Shown: positions 44,519 to 56,112, numbered from the stretch's first letter. The stretch: 64,000 nt of DNA from Hemerocallis citrina (GCA_017893485.1 CM030366.1:77691227-77755226); one strand, 5' to 3'. Notes: generated by a model from the sequence alone, not told the origin. Program-made: numbers and translations.

Positions 44519-45158
44519 GGCGCCGTGGCGCGATCTGAGCCGTTGGATTTTGGCATGAATCTCAAGATGGCTCAGTTCCCAAGAAAATGCTATCTTGTCG
44601 TTTAGCGGCGCTGGCAAGATCTGTGCCGTTGGATTTTGGCATGAATCTCGAGACGGCTCAGTTCCCAAGAAAATGCTATCTTGTCGTTTAGCGACGCTGG
44701 CAAGATCTGGGCCGTCTGATCGAGATCTTACACGAATGTTGAGGGAAAAGTGACTTTTCTCCGTTTTTGGGCTCGGATGGGCACTTGCTCGGTTAGCCGA
44801 CCGGAGGTCTAGGAGCTCTGCTGTTCGAGCAACGTGGCGCGCTCCGAGCCTGCCTCTTGCTCGTTCGCGGTTCGGCGACAAGACCGTTCGGCCAGTGGTG
44901 CCGAGCAGCGCTTCGGTCTCCTCTTCCTGCGAAGTTGCGAGATGAGTTGAGCCTTACCCAATGGTGGGCTCGTCGATCATCGTGAGAGTTCAACGGTCGT
45001 GGAAGCAATTCCGAATGGCAACCCACTCCTAGCCCGCTTAGAAGCGAGCTTGCGGAGTAGAATCGAACCAAGTGTTGGACTCCGGAACCATCGTTAGAGT
45101 TCAACAGTCGTGGGAGCAATTCCGAATGGCGACCCACTCCTAGCCCGCTGAGAAGCGA
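44519..45158 (-). repeat. Right-hand repeat modules of element II, including 114-bp units
   Basis: 44519-44845 holds three partial copies of the 240-bp class module (TATCTTGTCGTTTAGCG at about 44589 and 44675). From 44985 to 45158 one and a half units are the reverse complement of array 1 of element I, with CAATTCCGAATGGC at 45006 and 45118 and AACCAAGTGTTGGACTCCGG at 45067. The second unit is cut at 45158 by LTR C1. Confidence 0.85.
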
Positions 45159-46927
45159 TGTCACGCCCCGCTTCCCAAAAATACGGAATACGAGTACATG
45201 ACAAAAGTCCAGCGAATGACTAACGTCACCCATAAGCTGTTTAATCGATTAACTCAACAACATAAACAATTCAGAACAATTGCGCAGGCAATAATAATGA
45301 TCTCATGAACAAAAATACTTGGAATGAAGCAATATAAACATCCAAATACAATAATAATAATCCAACGTCTAGAAACAATACTAAAAATCCGGGACATAGG
45401 CCCAAATAATAATAATCCCAATCTAAAAATAAATATAAGTCTCAGTACATTAAGTCATTTAAAGCGATAAACAATTTAAAAGCAGAAATCTTCAAAATGT
45501 TTGTTCTCCAACTCCAGCAGGCAATTCTCCTTCATTACCTGTAAATATTTCATCTAAAAGAAGAAAAATAATTGTCCTTAGAGCAAGTCATGGACAGCAA
45601 GTAGAGAAAGCAGGGAACAATAGGATAACGGTATAACAATGAAACAATGAATCAATAGGAATCAATAATATGGGACAATAATCATGATAGTGGAGGAAAT
45701 GGCTATAATAATGATGCAATAACAATAACAATAATCAATGATCAATAACGGTAACACTTAGCCAATATTTGATATCAATAGGAACAATATGCAGTGTCGA
45801 TGTAGTGTGACCCTTAAGTCTATTAATTATTTTAATCATAACTAATGTAGCACTTCATGCATCCATCCTTTTACTACATGGTTGCTACATACAAACAATT
45901 TCGCTTTAGACTTTGTAGTGGGCTCTATAGTTCATGTACTCTTCAACATTAAACATTATTCACCTTTCGGTGTACGGTACGGTCATCGGCAACGATACAA
46001 TACACGATAGATTGGGTTACGGCCATAACCACAACCATCGATAAAACAATAGCCGGAACATTATTTAGGGAAACACGGGCCCCTCCTCCAAGTACAGTTC
46101 CTATATTGTCCACCACTAAAAGTCAACCCTTAAACCCCGGCTTGTTAACTATTTATCAATGCAACAATACAATATGCAATTAAGGGACAATGGGTGAACA
46201 ATAGTATCAATAAGGAAACAATAGGTTGATAACATGGATAGGACGGTTAAAATAATGACAATAACTCATTGGGAACATGCAATGTAACATACATTCATTA
46301 ACTCATGCAATGATACGATAGAGGAATAATTAATACATTAAAAAGAGAGATCTAAAATTCTGGAATGTAAAAACACAGCTGCAGTAAAATAGGCATAACT
46401 CTTGCTACAAAACTCGGAATTCGAAAATTCTGGATGTTATTGACATCTAGACATTCGGAGCTACATTTCATTTTCAGAAAATATTTTATTTTAAGGTCAT
46501 TTACTGCTTCGAAAACGGCGATCAAGTTCAGGTCAGCAAACACGTCTACTTCTTAGGGTTTTTTTTTTCTTGGGAATAAGATTTATTAATCATGATGGTT
46601 TCGATTCTATAATCAACAATTTGTGTAACTAGCATGATAGGTGTCCAACATGATAAATAAAAATTAGAACACACACATATATACGAGTCCAACATCAATC
46701 AATCACCAAACGACATACAACCTAACAAATGTCTCTACAATAAATTATTTGTGTTGTGACTTGTATGAATAACCCTGTTAACAATTCTATATGCATTCAT
46801 TAATGATCAAAACTTTAGAGTCAAAGAGGCACGATGTCGAGAATATTGGGGTTAGCTCGTGTAAACCCACAATAAACCCAACGAAAGGAATAACAAAGGA
46901 CAATACGATAACATAAGATCTACTTGC
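45159..46927 (+). mobile_element. LTR family C, copy C1, cut by the assembly gap
   Basis: Starts TGTCACGCCCCGCTTCCC at 45159, homologous to the starts at 51146 and 58248. It shares the CACTTCATGCATCCATC and TTACTACATGGTTGCTAC blocks with C2, and the GGTTAGCTCGTGTAAACC block (46851) with C3. Its right end is hidden in the gap. AT-rich, no gene. Confidence 0.8.
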
Positions 46928-47427
46928 NNNNNNNNNNNNNNNNNNNNNNNNNNNNNNNNNNNNNNNNNNNNNNNNNNNNNNNNNNNNNNNNNNNNNNNNN
47001 NNNNNNNNNNNNNNNNNNNNNNNNNNNNNNNNNNNNNNNNNNNNNNNNNNNNNNNNNNNNNNNNNNNNNNNNNNNNNNNNNNNNNNNNNNNNNNNNNNNN
47101 NNNNNNNNNNNNNNNNNNNNNNNNNNNNNNNNNNNNNNNNNNNNNNNNNNNNNNNNNNNNNNNNNNNNNNNNNNNNNNNNNNNNNNNNNNNNNNNNNNNN
47201 NNNNNNNNNNNNNNNNNNNNNNNNNNNNNNNNNNNNNNNNNNNNNNNNNNNNNNNNNNNNNNNNNNNNNNNNNNNNNNNNNNNNNNNNNNNNNNNNNNNN
47301 NNNNNNNNNNNNNNNNNNNNNNNNNNNNNNNNNNNNNNNNNNNNNNNNNNNNNNNNNNNNNNNNNNNNNNNNNNNNNNNNNNNNNNNNNNNNNNNNNNNN
47401 NNNNNNNNNNNNNNNNNNNNNNNNNNN
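46928..47427. other. Assembly gap, 500 N
   Basis: Exactly 500 undetermined bases, a placeholder rather than a measured length. The right side starts inside a G run belonging to the SIRE-like LTR. Open frames running through it have no meaning. Confidence 1.
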
Positions 47428-48416
47428 GGGGGGGGGGGGGGGGGGGGGGGGTGAATAAAGTGATTGTGCAGAAATTAAAAACTTAAATAAAATGCGTAAA
47501 GTAAGGAGATAGAGTTTGAGAAAGCAAATAGAGAAAGCACGCAAGACACAACGATTGTGGTTCGACCCCAGGTCTACGTCCACGCCTCCTACTTATAGAA
47601 ATTCTCCACCACAAGCGTTTCACTATACTTTAAACCCTTGTACAATGATTCTTGGAATTCAGACTGAGAGTCCTATTACACCCACATGACTTATATGAAT
47701 AAGCCCCATAAAACTCACCGAAGTGGAAGAAAAAAAAACTCTCAAGATCATATCTATAATGATCTTAACTGAAGAAAATAATAAAAGCTCACACACTCAG
47801 ATCGTTGATTGAATGATTAGTTCAGAAGCATAATAATAGCAAAGGTTGAAGAATACTTAGTGAATTCACCTCTATTTATAGAGCGCGAAATTGTATCTTT
47901 TCAAAATGAAAAGATATTTCTGAAATAGTCAATTCTGCAAGAGTACGGTTGACCGCTTTGTTGAGCATTCGACCATCCACCTTTAACTCAAAAGTCGAGA
48001 GGTGACCGATCGACTGACTCATCTTTGTACTATGATGAGCCATCGACTATGTGACAGTCGACCGACATATGTGCGGTCGACTGGTATCGTGTAGACTCAA
48101 TATTTATTTGGCGAATCCACTTTATATTCTTTCCAAAAGTGATTATTCAATCAATGATTCTTTACATAGTATATCCTCACATAAATAGAAATATATTAAC
48201 AATATTTGCTGGCTTCCTTGATGATTTAAAACACATATTTTTTTAGTTGAAATTTTCTTGATATTTGAAATCTTATTTGATACATTCCTCTTTTCCTTGA
48301 TTGCTAATCTTTTTTGCGATTAGTTTTGAATTACCTTATCTGTAAATCCTGCATATCTCAACTGAAAATATTATTCTTAATAATACGTTTTGTGCACACC
48401 AAACTCATGGTCAACA
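47428..48416 (-). repeat. 3' LTR of the SIRE-like element
   Basis: In plus reading it runs from a G run to CATGGTCAACA (minus-strand start TGTTGACCATG). It matches 57988-58247 and 61409-62128. Only about 15 bp of its end are missing in the gap. Contains GGTTGACCG and CAGTCGACCG motifs. Confidence 0.8.
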
Positions 48417-48430
48417 ATCTCCCCCTTTTA
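48417..48430 (-). other. Polypurine tract of the SIRE-like element
   Basis: On the minus strand it reads TAAAAGGGGGAGAT and lies immediately before the LTR start TGTTGACC. This position and composition are those of the plus-strand primer. Confidence 0.75.
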
Positions 48431-48696
48431 GTGTGAACAAAACATACCTTAGAATTTAAATTTATAAGAATTCAAATGCTCCTCCTTAATCCACTACTCC
48501 CTCTAAATTCATGCACATTCGAATTTAAAATAAGTGTTTGTTCATGATAAATCCTATATGCATAAAACAAAACATGCTAAAAAAGCATGCATACATTCAT
48601 GTGAGTTAAATAAAACTTTCGTTTTGAGGGAGAAGTATATTTGATAGACAAAATTATAAGAGCACAACATAATAAGCAAAATTATATTTTAGGTAC
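48431..48696 (-). other. Internal 3' end of the SIRE-like element, noncoding
   Basis: AT-rich sequence inward of the PPT, broken by the Tat-type structure at 48697. No coding region is seen. Confidence 0.4.
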
Positions 48697-49265
48697 TGTT
48701 ACCGCTAAATCTGGTGTGGGGCAAACAGATAGAATTTGTGGATTCTTAGGAACGCTGAATAGCCAAACCTGAAATCTTTCCACCGGAGTTTGACCGCTGA
48801 CTCCCGCCGTTCACGTGCAAAAGTGCGAGACACCGGGTTTGATCCTGGCGATGCACCCTCCGATGCTCAAGTCAGTAATCAGGAAAGATTATGAATAAGC
48901 TTTTATTGGCAAAAGATTGATTACCTGTTAATAGTGGGGGATGGGGGGTATTTATAGCCGCCATAGGGACCAGTTTCGGGATAAGATCAAATCCCTACTT
49001 CCCAGTGAATGGATAGGAGGAATCAGGGTCGTTGATTAAGATTAATCATAAACCCTAATTCTATCATGCTAGACCGGGTTTGCTGTGGGTTGGAACCTGC
49101 ACCCAGTTGAGATGGATCTGTTCGTGGGTTATTGAGCCTTTTGGAAAGAAGACCCAGAACCCATCTCGGACCTGTTTATAGGTGAAATTACCATTTTACC
49201 CCCAAGCTTTAAGGTTCGTGTGCGATTTGGATGGTTCCGATTTAACACTATTTTTAGCCATATCA
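48697..49265 (-). repeat. Left LTR of structure III (reversed)
   Basis: TGTTACCGC...AGCCATATCA in plus reading, 569 bp, with a reversed TATA box at 48949-48956. Followed by CGAGCCCCCCACTCC, the reversed PPT. Homologous to LTRs I and II but shorter. Confidence 0.85.
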
Positions 49266-50768
49266 CGAGCCCCCCACTCCCGAAGAATGAGTTTGATCAG
49301 CCTTTGAGGAGTAGTTTTACTGTTTTAATGGCTTGCAGAGTTGTATCGGAGTCCAAATGAGGGGTGTCGGATCTTCGTATGAGGTATTATGATGATTTTC
49401 AGAGCTAGTTGCGCGCTCAAGGTTGTTCTTGAGCTCTCCTAGACTTCTGGTGATTTTTCTTAATTTTTATCTATTTTTCGGACCATTTATTTAATTTTGC
49501 GAAGTGGTGATTCGTTGTTTGGGGGTCTTAATTAACTATCCTAAGCAATAATTATTTACCCATGGGCTCCAAAACATTTTCCCAAATTTATAATTATTTT
49601 TTAGAATTTTTAATTAATTTTCCTGAATTTTTAACCATTTTTTCACAATTTTTAGATAAATAATTCGGTTTTAATAAATAAAAATTAATTTTTTAATCTG
49701 ATTTATGACGTGGCACGATCTGGGCCCTTCATCAGCATTGGGCACGAATTTCTGGAGGATCGGACGGCCGAAGTAGCTCGGCAGCATATTTCTCCGCTTG
49801 CAGAGGTCGGTGCCTCGGTAGCTCGGCTGGTCGTCCTCGGTAGCTCGGTAGCTCGGCACGTATCGAGTTGCCGATCTACGTGGCAAGATCTGGAGCATTC
49901 ATCATGGCGTGATTCACGAGGACGGGGGTTCAGATTACGAGAAAACGCTATCTTGTCGTTTTGTGGGCGTGGCGTGATCTGAGCCGTCCATCACGTTCTG
50001 GTGCGATTTTTGAAACGATCCAACGGTTGAGGTAGTTCGGCAGTGATTTTTCTTCACATGCGAGGGTCGGTACCTCGGTAGCTCGGCTATAGCGCTTCGG
50101 TGGCTCGGTTGCTCGGCCTCTGCTCCTTAGTAGCTCGGTGGCTCGGCTGAGCTGTTCGGTAGCTCGGCTGAGCGCTCCGGTGGCTCGGTTGAGCGCCTCA
50201 GTAGCTCGGTAGATCGGGTCGAGCCGTTGGCCCACGTGGCTTGATCCGGTGCGTTCATCCTGGCGTAAATCTCGAAATTGGAGGTTCAGATCACGAGAAA
50301 ACGTTATCTTGTTGTTTTGTGGGCGTGGCGTGATCTGAGCCGTTCATCAGATTTAGACACGAATTTTGAGAAAATCTGACGGCGAAAGTGGCTCAGCGAC
50401 ATTTTTCTCCATATGTGGAGGTCGGTGCCCCGGTAGCTCGGCAGAGTGCCTCGGTGGCTCGGCAAATTATGAATCGTCGAGCCACGTGGTGGGATCCGGA
50501 GTGCTCATCATGGCGCGGATCTCGAAATTGGAGGTTCAGATCACGAGAAAACATTATCTTGTCGTTTTGTGGGCGTGGCGTGATCTGAGCCGTTCATCAG
50601 ATTTGGACATGAATTTTGAGGCAATCTGACGTCGAAAGTGGCTCGACGGCATTTTTCTCCATATGTGGAGGTCAGTGCCCCGGTAGCTCGGCAGAGTGTC
50701 TCGGTGGCTCGGCAATTTACGGGTCGTCGAGCCACGTGGTTGGATCCGGAGCGCTCAATAAAATGGTA
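49266..50768 (-). repeat. Interior of structure III: tandem repeats with GGTAGCTCGG iterations
   Basis: 49266-49690 matches the PPT-side interior of element II (37373-37790). From 49690 on, units of about 250-360 bp recur, anchored by GTGGCGTGATCTGAGCCGT(T/C)CATCA at about 49968, 50326 and 50575. Within one unit (50065-50210) CGGT(A/G)GCTCGG is iterated about ten times. No gene. Confidence 0.8.
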
Positions 50769-51145
50769 ATCTTAAAGCTTGGGGTAAAATGGTAATTTCA
50801 CCTACAAATGGATTTGAGATGGGTTCTGGGTCTTCTTTCCAAAAGGCCCAATAACCCACAAACGGATCCATCTCAACTAGGTGCAGGTTCCAACCCACAG
50901 CAAATCCGGTCCAGCAGAATAGAATTAGGGTTTATGATTAATCTTAATCAACGGCCATGATTCCTCCTATCCATTCACTGGGAAGTAGGGATTTGATCTT
51001 ATCCCGAAATTGGTCCCTTTGGCGGCTATAAATACCCCCCATTCCCCACTGTTAACAGGTAATCAATCTTTTGCCAGTAAAAGCTCATTCATAATCTTTC
51101 CTGATTACTGACTTGAGCGTCGGAGGGTGCATCACCGGGATCAAC
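50769..51145 (+). repeat. Right LTR of structure III (plus), 5'-truncated, first part
   Basis: Homology to the other Tat LTRs starts near 50770 with CTTAAAGCTTGGGG. A TATA box is at 51027-51034. The LTR is split at TCAAC by solo LTR C2 and continues at 54198-54340, ending GCGGTAACA. The junction with the repeats shows AAAATGGTAAT both at 50759 and 50785, suggesting template slippage or microhomology joining. Confidence 0.8.
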
Positions 51146-54100
51146 TGTCACGCCTCGCTTCCCAAAACATGGAAATACAGGCGCGAGACTAAGGCCCAGC
51201 GAATGGTGCAAACACACCATTCATGAGCTGTACAAGTAAACTCAACAACAAGAAAATAAAACAATCCATGCAGGCATGTAAATCACAATATGATAATGAA
51301 ATTTCGTGACATTGTCCATAAAAATAACCAACAACTGGAAAATACAATAGTTACGGGTCAAACAAGCCCGGATTACAATAAATAGTTGCAAGAAATAAAA
51401 TACAACTAAAGATAACATGATAATGATAAACCAGAACACTTGGTCAGCGACACCTTCTGGTAACTCTTCATTTGGGCCTGCAAGTATATTATAATAACAG
51501 AAAAGAAAAGGAAAACAAGAAGACCCGTTAATACAAGTTACGGGCCGCAAGGGGGTACAAGCTAAGGAAAATAGGAACAAAAATAAAACAAAAGAAAAAC
51601 ATGAAAAGCAATGAATCAAGAGTAGGGAAAATGCAATATGTAAACATGATATGAACAAGGCATTATGAAACAAGTGGCATATAAAACAAGTAAAAAAGTA
51701 AACAAGTATCGAATCAACATGAACATGTAACATGTAATTGGATCATGCAAGTGCACGTGTTAATCTTATGTCTAATATTTAATTCTATCTAGGTAGCACT
51801 TCATGCATCCATCTTTTTACTACATGGTTGCTACTTGTAATCAGTTTCGTTTAGATTTAGTGGTGGATTTTATAGGTCACGTACTCGGAAAAACATGTAC
51901 ATTCAATATTGTATCAAGATACATGCAAACTTGTAACGTGAAACATGTAGAGTGTAAACTTGTAACATGAAACATGTAAACCTGTAATTCGCAATCTTGC
52001 AACTTGTAAGTTGCAACTTGCATCGGGAAACCACGAGCTCCCGTCTGAGTACGCTCTTCTATATTGCCCACTACTTAAATCTTTTCTTAAACCCCGGCTT
52101 ATTACTTTTATTAATTTTGTTAATATGATCATAATGCAATGAAGACGATGTTAAGACGTGGACATGGAACATCAAGGAAGTATGCATGAAATATGTTCTT
52201 AAGTCATGAGATGTGAAACCTGTAGTTTTAATGTCATATTTGGGTCTAGTTTATTATTACGAATATGGTTCCACAATGTTTTAGGGTCATATAAAATAAT
52301 ATTGCAACTACAAGGTGACTAATTACATGTATAAAACTAAATCAAGATTTAAGAAAATATTATAACAACATCCAACTACTATCATGGGTAAAATAATCAT
52401 TCACACTACATATAAAATCCCTAAAGGTACATATGTTTGTATTTATTTGTGTTCGTGTCATGCATGTGATAACAAGATATTCACGATCACATGTGAATAC
52501 AGGATCGACGGATTAGATATAGAAACGGGTATCAATTCGACTTATGAATGCAAATTGGAGTAAAAAAAAATAATATACTTGCGGTATTTTTACAAGGGCT
52601 TGTACTATAACAAATAAAATTGTACAAGAGATACTTGCCTTTTTGACGAAAATCATGCGCGAAAATATGTGCAAGAAATCCAATAAAAAAAAGTCAGCAA
52701 CTAGAGCAACTCCACACCGGGATCAGATCCAAACAGCAAACAACAACCCAGAAACTAGTGTGCCCAGAACACGAGACGGCAAAACCATCCAATGGGATAC
52801 GTTCCCTACACAGGATCAAGAATAGAATGGGAAACGGCAAATCCAAATCCCACACAACAAAACACCGAACAGCCACTACCACCAATCGTTCTTCGTCTCT
52901 TTCCTTCGACAAGAGAGAGAGAGGAGAGCGATCGGGGGAGAAGTGAGCGGGGAATTGAGGACGGCGTCTTCGGCGAGAAGGAGAGACGACATCTGGCGGT
53001 AGACGTGCAGCGGCTTGGCAACGACCACAGCAACGTCGACGGCGCAACAGCTCGATCTCGAGCAGAGCTCTGTTTTTTTGGCAAAAACAGAAGAGAAGAA
53101 TGGCGGGGGGGTTCTGGACGTTGATGGAGGCGACAAGGGGGTCTGGCGATGGCGGAGGCGGTGGAATCGTGGAGCTCGATGGAAGCTCGAGAACTCCGAC
53201 GGCAATGGTGGAGAGCAACGGTGCGAGAGGCGAGGTTCAAGTGAAAGCGGGGCTTCGATGGGGAAGGAGTTGACGACGGTGGAGCGGCAGTGGGTTGAAG
53301 GCGACGGGGTCAAAGATGATGTAGCGGCCGAGGGAGCTCGAACGGGGAAGGCGACGGTTGAGGGGCGTCGAGGTTGAGGGTGAGCGAACTCGATGGGGGT
53401 GTGGCAATGGTGGCAGCGGCGGAGGAGTATGGCGGAGGCGAGTGTTGGTTGAGTGGGGGCGCTCGAGGTCGGATTTGGGTTGGTGCGTCGATGGGATTGG
53501 GTTCGGGGCAGGGGCGAGGTGGAAGCTCGAGCGGGAGGAAGAAGAAGGTGAAGAATGGGTGATGAAGTGTTTTGGGTTTTGATTTGTTTGTTTGGGTTTT
53601 CAGTTTTGTTTTCGTTTTGGTTTTAATCAGAGAAGGAGAGAGAGTACGGGGGAGAGAGAAGGTAAGTATTAATATTTTAATGATATAGAAATAATATAAA
53701 ATTAAGGGGGAGAGTGATTGTAGGGGAGGGGGTTACAGGATTCAAATATGTGTGGAGGAGAATTGAAGGTGCTTAGGATTGTTATAACTGCTATGTTAAT
53801 GGGGAGATATTTAATTTGGGGATTACAGGAGGTAGGAGAGATTAGGGGAAATTTTAAGGGAAATTGTTGATCTGGTCAACAATTGAGTTTGGGGTTTGGG
53901 TTAGCGGATCAAGACCCAATAGGAGGTGGGCTTGGTCCACGGGCTCAAACAATTTAATTATTTAAATATATAATCGGGCTCAAATAAATAATTAGACCAT
54001 TGGGTTTAATTTAAATTACTGGGCTTATAATAAAAATTAGGTTCCAAAATATATCACATATTAAAATAGTTGAGTAATCAAATATTGGGCTATACAAAAT

Positions 54101-54192
54101 AGTTTGAATAACATATTAAATTAAAAGAGAATAGTTTAATTTAAATACGGGAAAATACTTGAAAATTCAATTTAATGGAAATAGGGGTTACA
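51146..54192 (+). mobile_element. Solo LTR, family C, copy C2 (3.05 kb)
   Basis: Starts TGTCACGCCTCGCTTCCC, ends GGGGTTACA, with a 5-bp target duplication TCAAC (51141-51145 and 54193-54197). It lies within the plus-oriented LTR of structure III. A GC-rich part (52690-53570) is open on the minus strand for 145-174 codons and also on the plus strand. These frames are not conserved as proteins between C copies and are not called genes. Confidence 0.88.
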
Positions 54193-54197
54193 TCAAC

Positions 54198-54340
54198 CCC
54201 GGTGTCTCGTACTTTTTGCAGGTGAACGGTGGGAGTCAACGGTCAAACTCCGGTGAAAAGGTTTCAGGTTTGGCTATTCAGCGTTCCTAAGAATCCACAA
54301 ATTCTATCTGTTTGCCCCCACACCAGATTTAGCGGTAACA
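54198..54340 (+). repeat. Right LTR of structure III (plus), second part
   Basis: Continuation after C2: CCCGGTGTCTCG... to TTAGCGGTAACA at 54340. What follows (TTTTCTAACAC) is not a primer site, so this LTR does not serve as a 5' LTR here. Confidence 0.8.
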
Positions 54341-54400
54341 TTTTCTAACACTTAAAGAAATTTTAAACATTTAATTTCTACCTGAAATATATATAACTAG

Positions 54401-54825
54401 ACTCGCTAACTTAGATAGCGAGTGTAGTTATATACATTTTATATTCAAAATTTTTCTGAAAAATTGAGTACAACTACATTCGCTATCTCACAAATGAATT
54501 CATTATCTCAGATAGCGAGTTTAGTTGTATATTACTCTGAAAAATGGGTACAACTATACGCGCTATTTTAGATAGAGAGTATAGTTCAAATGAACTCGCT
54601 ATCTCAGATAGCGAGTGTAGTTATATACATTTCAGGTAGAAATTGTATGTCCAAAATTTCTCTGAAAAATGAGTACAACTACAATCGCTATCCGAGATAG
54701 CGAAACCAGTTGAACTAAACTCGCTAACTGAGATAGCGAGTGTAATTATATAGATTTCATGTTGAAATTGCATGTTCAAAATTTCTCTGAAAAATCAGTA
54801 CAATTACACTCGCAATCTCAATTTG
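54401..54825. repeat. Iterated palindromes around CGCTATCTCAGATAGCG
   Basis: Seven or more arms of TCGCTATCT or AGATAGCGA occur, several as perfect inverted pairs (54593-54613 CTCGCTATCTCAGATAGCGA). They are separated by copies of AGTGTAGTTATATACATTTC and TTTCTCTGAAAAAT-GAGTACAACTACA. The units are direct repeats of about 80-150 bp. No transposon family was recognised. Confidence 0.75.
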
Positions 54826-55098
54826 GTAAATAGTTTCCAAAGTGGGTCAATTAGGTAAATACTTTCAAAAAGTAGGCCATTTTGAAAAAAATCTAGTTTA
54901 GTAGGTTGTCGCTTATGTATTGCTAGTCCTTTTCTTCTCTTCATATTTTACTTATTTTCAGGTATGGGCATGTCTGATTTTCAGAGGGGCTCTAAGCAAG
55001 TTCTCAAATAAGGTATTTTGCAAGTTAACAAAATAAAAATGACAATTATTTAAATACAAACATATTTGGAACCTTGAAGGACAAACAATTTAAATAAA

Positions 55099-55137
<39 letters not shown>

Positions 55138-55878
55138 TTCCAAAAATAATTGAATTGATAACGTATGTATTTTATATGAAATGTCTCGTGGCAAAAAGAA
55201 ACTCGGACAAACTTTAAGGAAGAACCGGTAGTAATTTTATTCTGAATTACATGCTATTTGTATGATATGAATGATGAATGAGAGAATTAAAGAGGAATAA
55301 AACAAAAATATATATGTTCAAAATATACAAGCAAACACATGTTGAGTTTGTGTACATTAAGAGAAAATATTTAGTAGACATGATTAAAGTATATGTATAA
55401 TGCTATTTTGATTGCTTTGATGGATATATTTTGGTTTTATCAAATGCCCTTTATATTTTTTTTTCTTTTTGAAGGCATCCTGGGTATTCATTTCATCAGC
55501 AGATACAAAATTTGGAAGAAAGGGAAATGGAGCAAACAAAGCAAACATGTATATGCACTTGAAGATTGCATTATCACAAACAAGTAAATATGATATATTT
55601 GAGAACAGGGTCAGAATGAAGTTGTGATGTACATATGCATATGAGAATACTAGTTGGAAGCTTAAAATGTAGAATAACCATATGCACTTGAAGATTTGGT
55701 TTGAAATTTATCATAAACAGATAAATATGATATACCATAGAACATTGAAAAAATATTATAGAGTGACAAACATGAGCAAAGTGAAAAATAATATTAAATT
55801 CATAAAATAGAAAAATGACATGTATGGGTATGTGAAAAATAATTAGTTTAAAAAATAAAACATGATTGAATAATTAAT
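54826..55878. other. AT-rich stretch without a recognised gene
   Basis: Contains a TA tract at 55107-55133 and unstructured AT-rich DNA. A 64-codon open frame at 55393-55587 has no recognisable features. GC-richer edges near 54965-55010 and 56040-56100 (GGGGCCCAAAATAG, TTGGGCCCAGATTC) resemble plant hAT ends, but no convincing inverted pair was found. Confidence 0.4.
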
Positions 55879-55952
55879 TAGCCCATCCTGGTTTCAAACT
55901 TGCAACCTTCGCGTTATTAGCACAATGTTCTAACCAGATGAGCTAATAGGCC
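55879..55952 (-). pseudogene. tRNA-Ile(AAT) pseudogene
   Basis: The minus strand reads GGCCTATTAGCTCATCTGG... with loop CTAATAA (anticodon AAT). It is 74 nt long, as for plant tRNA-Ile. The acceptor stem pairs fully with G-T pairs and the anticodon stem pairs. The D stem has one mismatch and the T stem (GCAAG/CCAGG) has three, with TTTG in place of TTCG. These changes make function unlikely. Confidence 0.75.
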
Positions 55953-56112
55953 AACTGTTGTTTCAAATTTTAGATAATAAGTGTAATCGTATATGAAAAC
56001 AATTACATTTTTTTAAACATTGTAAATACTTAAAAAATATAGTGCCCTATAAAATTAGGGGCCCAAAATAGTTGCTTGTGGTGCTTGGGCCCAGATTCGC
56101 TCTAGATAATTG

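Larger units (their letters stand above)
36753..45158 (-). mobile_element. Tat-type retrotransposon II (minus strand), right end lost, with antisense gene
   Basis: The left boundary is a 620-bp LTR in reverse orientation followed by a PPT in reverse (CGAGCCCCCCACTCC, 37373-37387). The element therefore reads right to left and this is its 3' LTR. The interior shares modules with element I: the AAGATAGCG/GTGCCCATCCGAG repeats and, at 44985-45158, the 114-bp array unit, all inverted. An intron-containing gene lies on the opposite (plus) strand at 40358-44305. No Gag or polymerase is seen. The right side is interrupted at 45158 by LTR C1 and then by the gap, so the 5' LTR is missing. Its LTR is clearly more diverged from element I than the two LTRs of element I are from each other. 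Confidence 0.8.
48697..54340. mobile_element. Tat-type structure III with LTRs in opposite orientation
   Basis: The left LTR (48697-49265) is reversed and followed by a reversed PPT, so the interior reads leftwards. The right LTR (50769-51145 and 54198-54340) is in plus orientation and lacks its first 50 bp. Between them are tandem repeats continuous with the left half. No target duplication is seen (flanks GGTAC and TTTTC). This is not a normal insertion; recombination between two elements or a repaired break would explain it. No coding region. Confidence 0.7.

Noticed and set aside
46852..47583. Open frames crossing the gap
   Set aside because: They consist of undetermined bases and a G/C homopolymer.
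54965..56100. Non-autonomous hAT element suggested by GGGGCTCTAAGCA and GGGGCCC...CTTGGGCCC edges
   Set aside because: Resemblance to plant hAT ends is weak, and no matching inverted ends or 8-bp target copies could be aligned.
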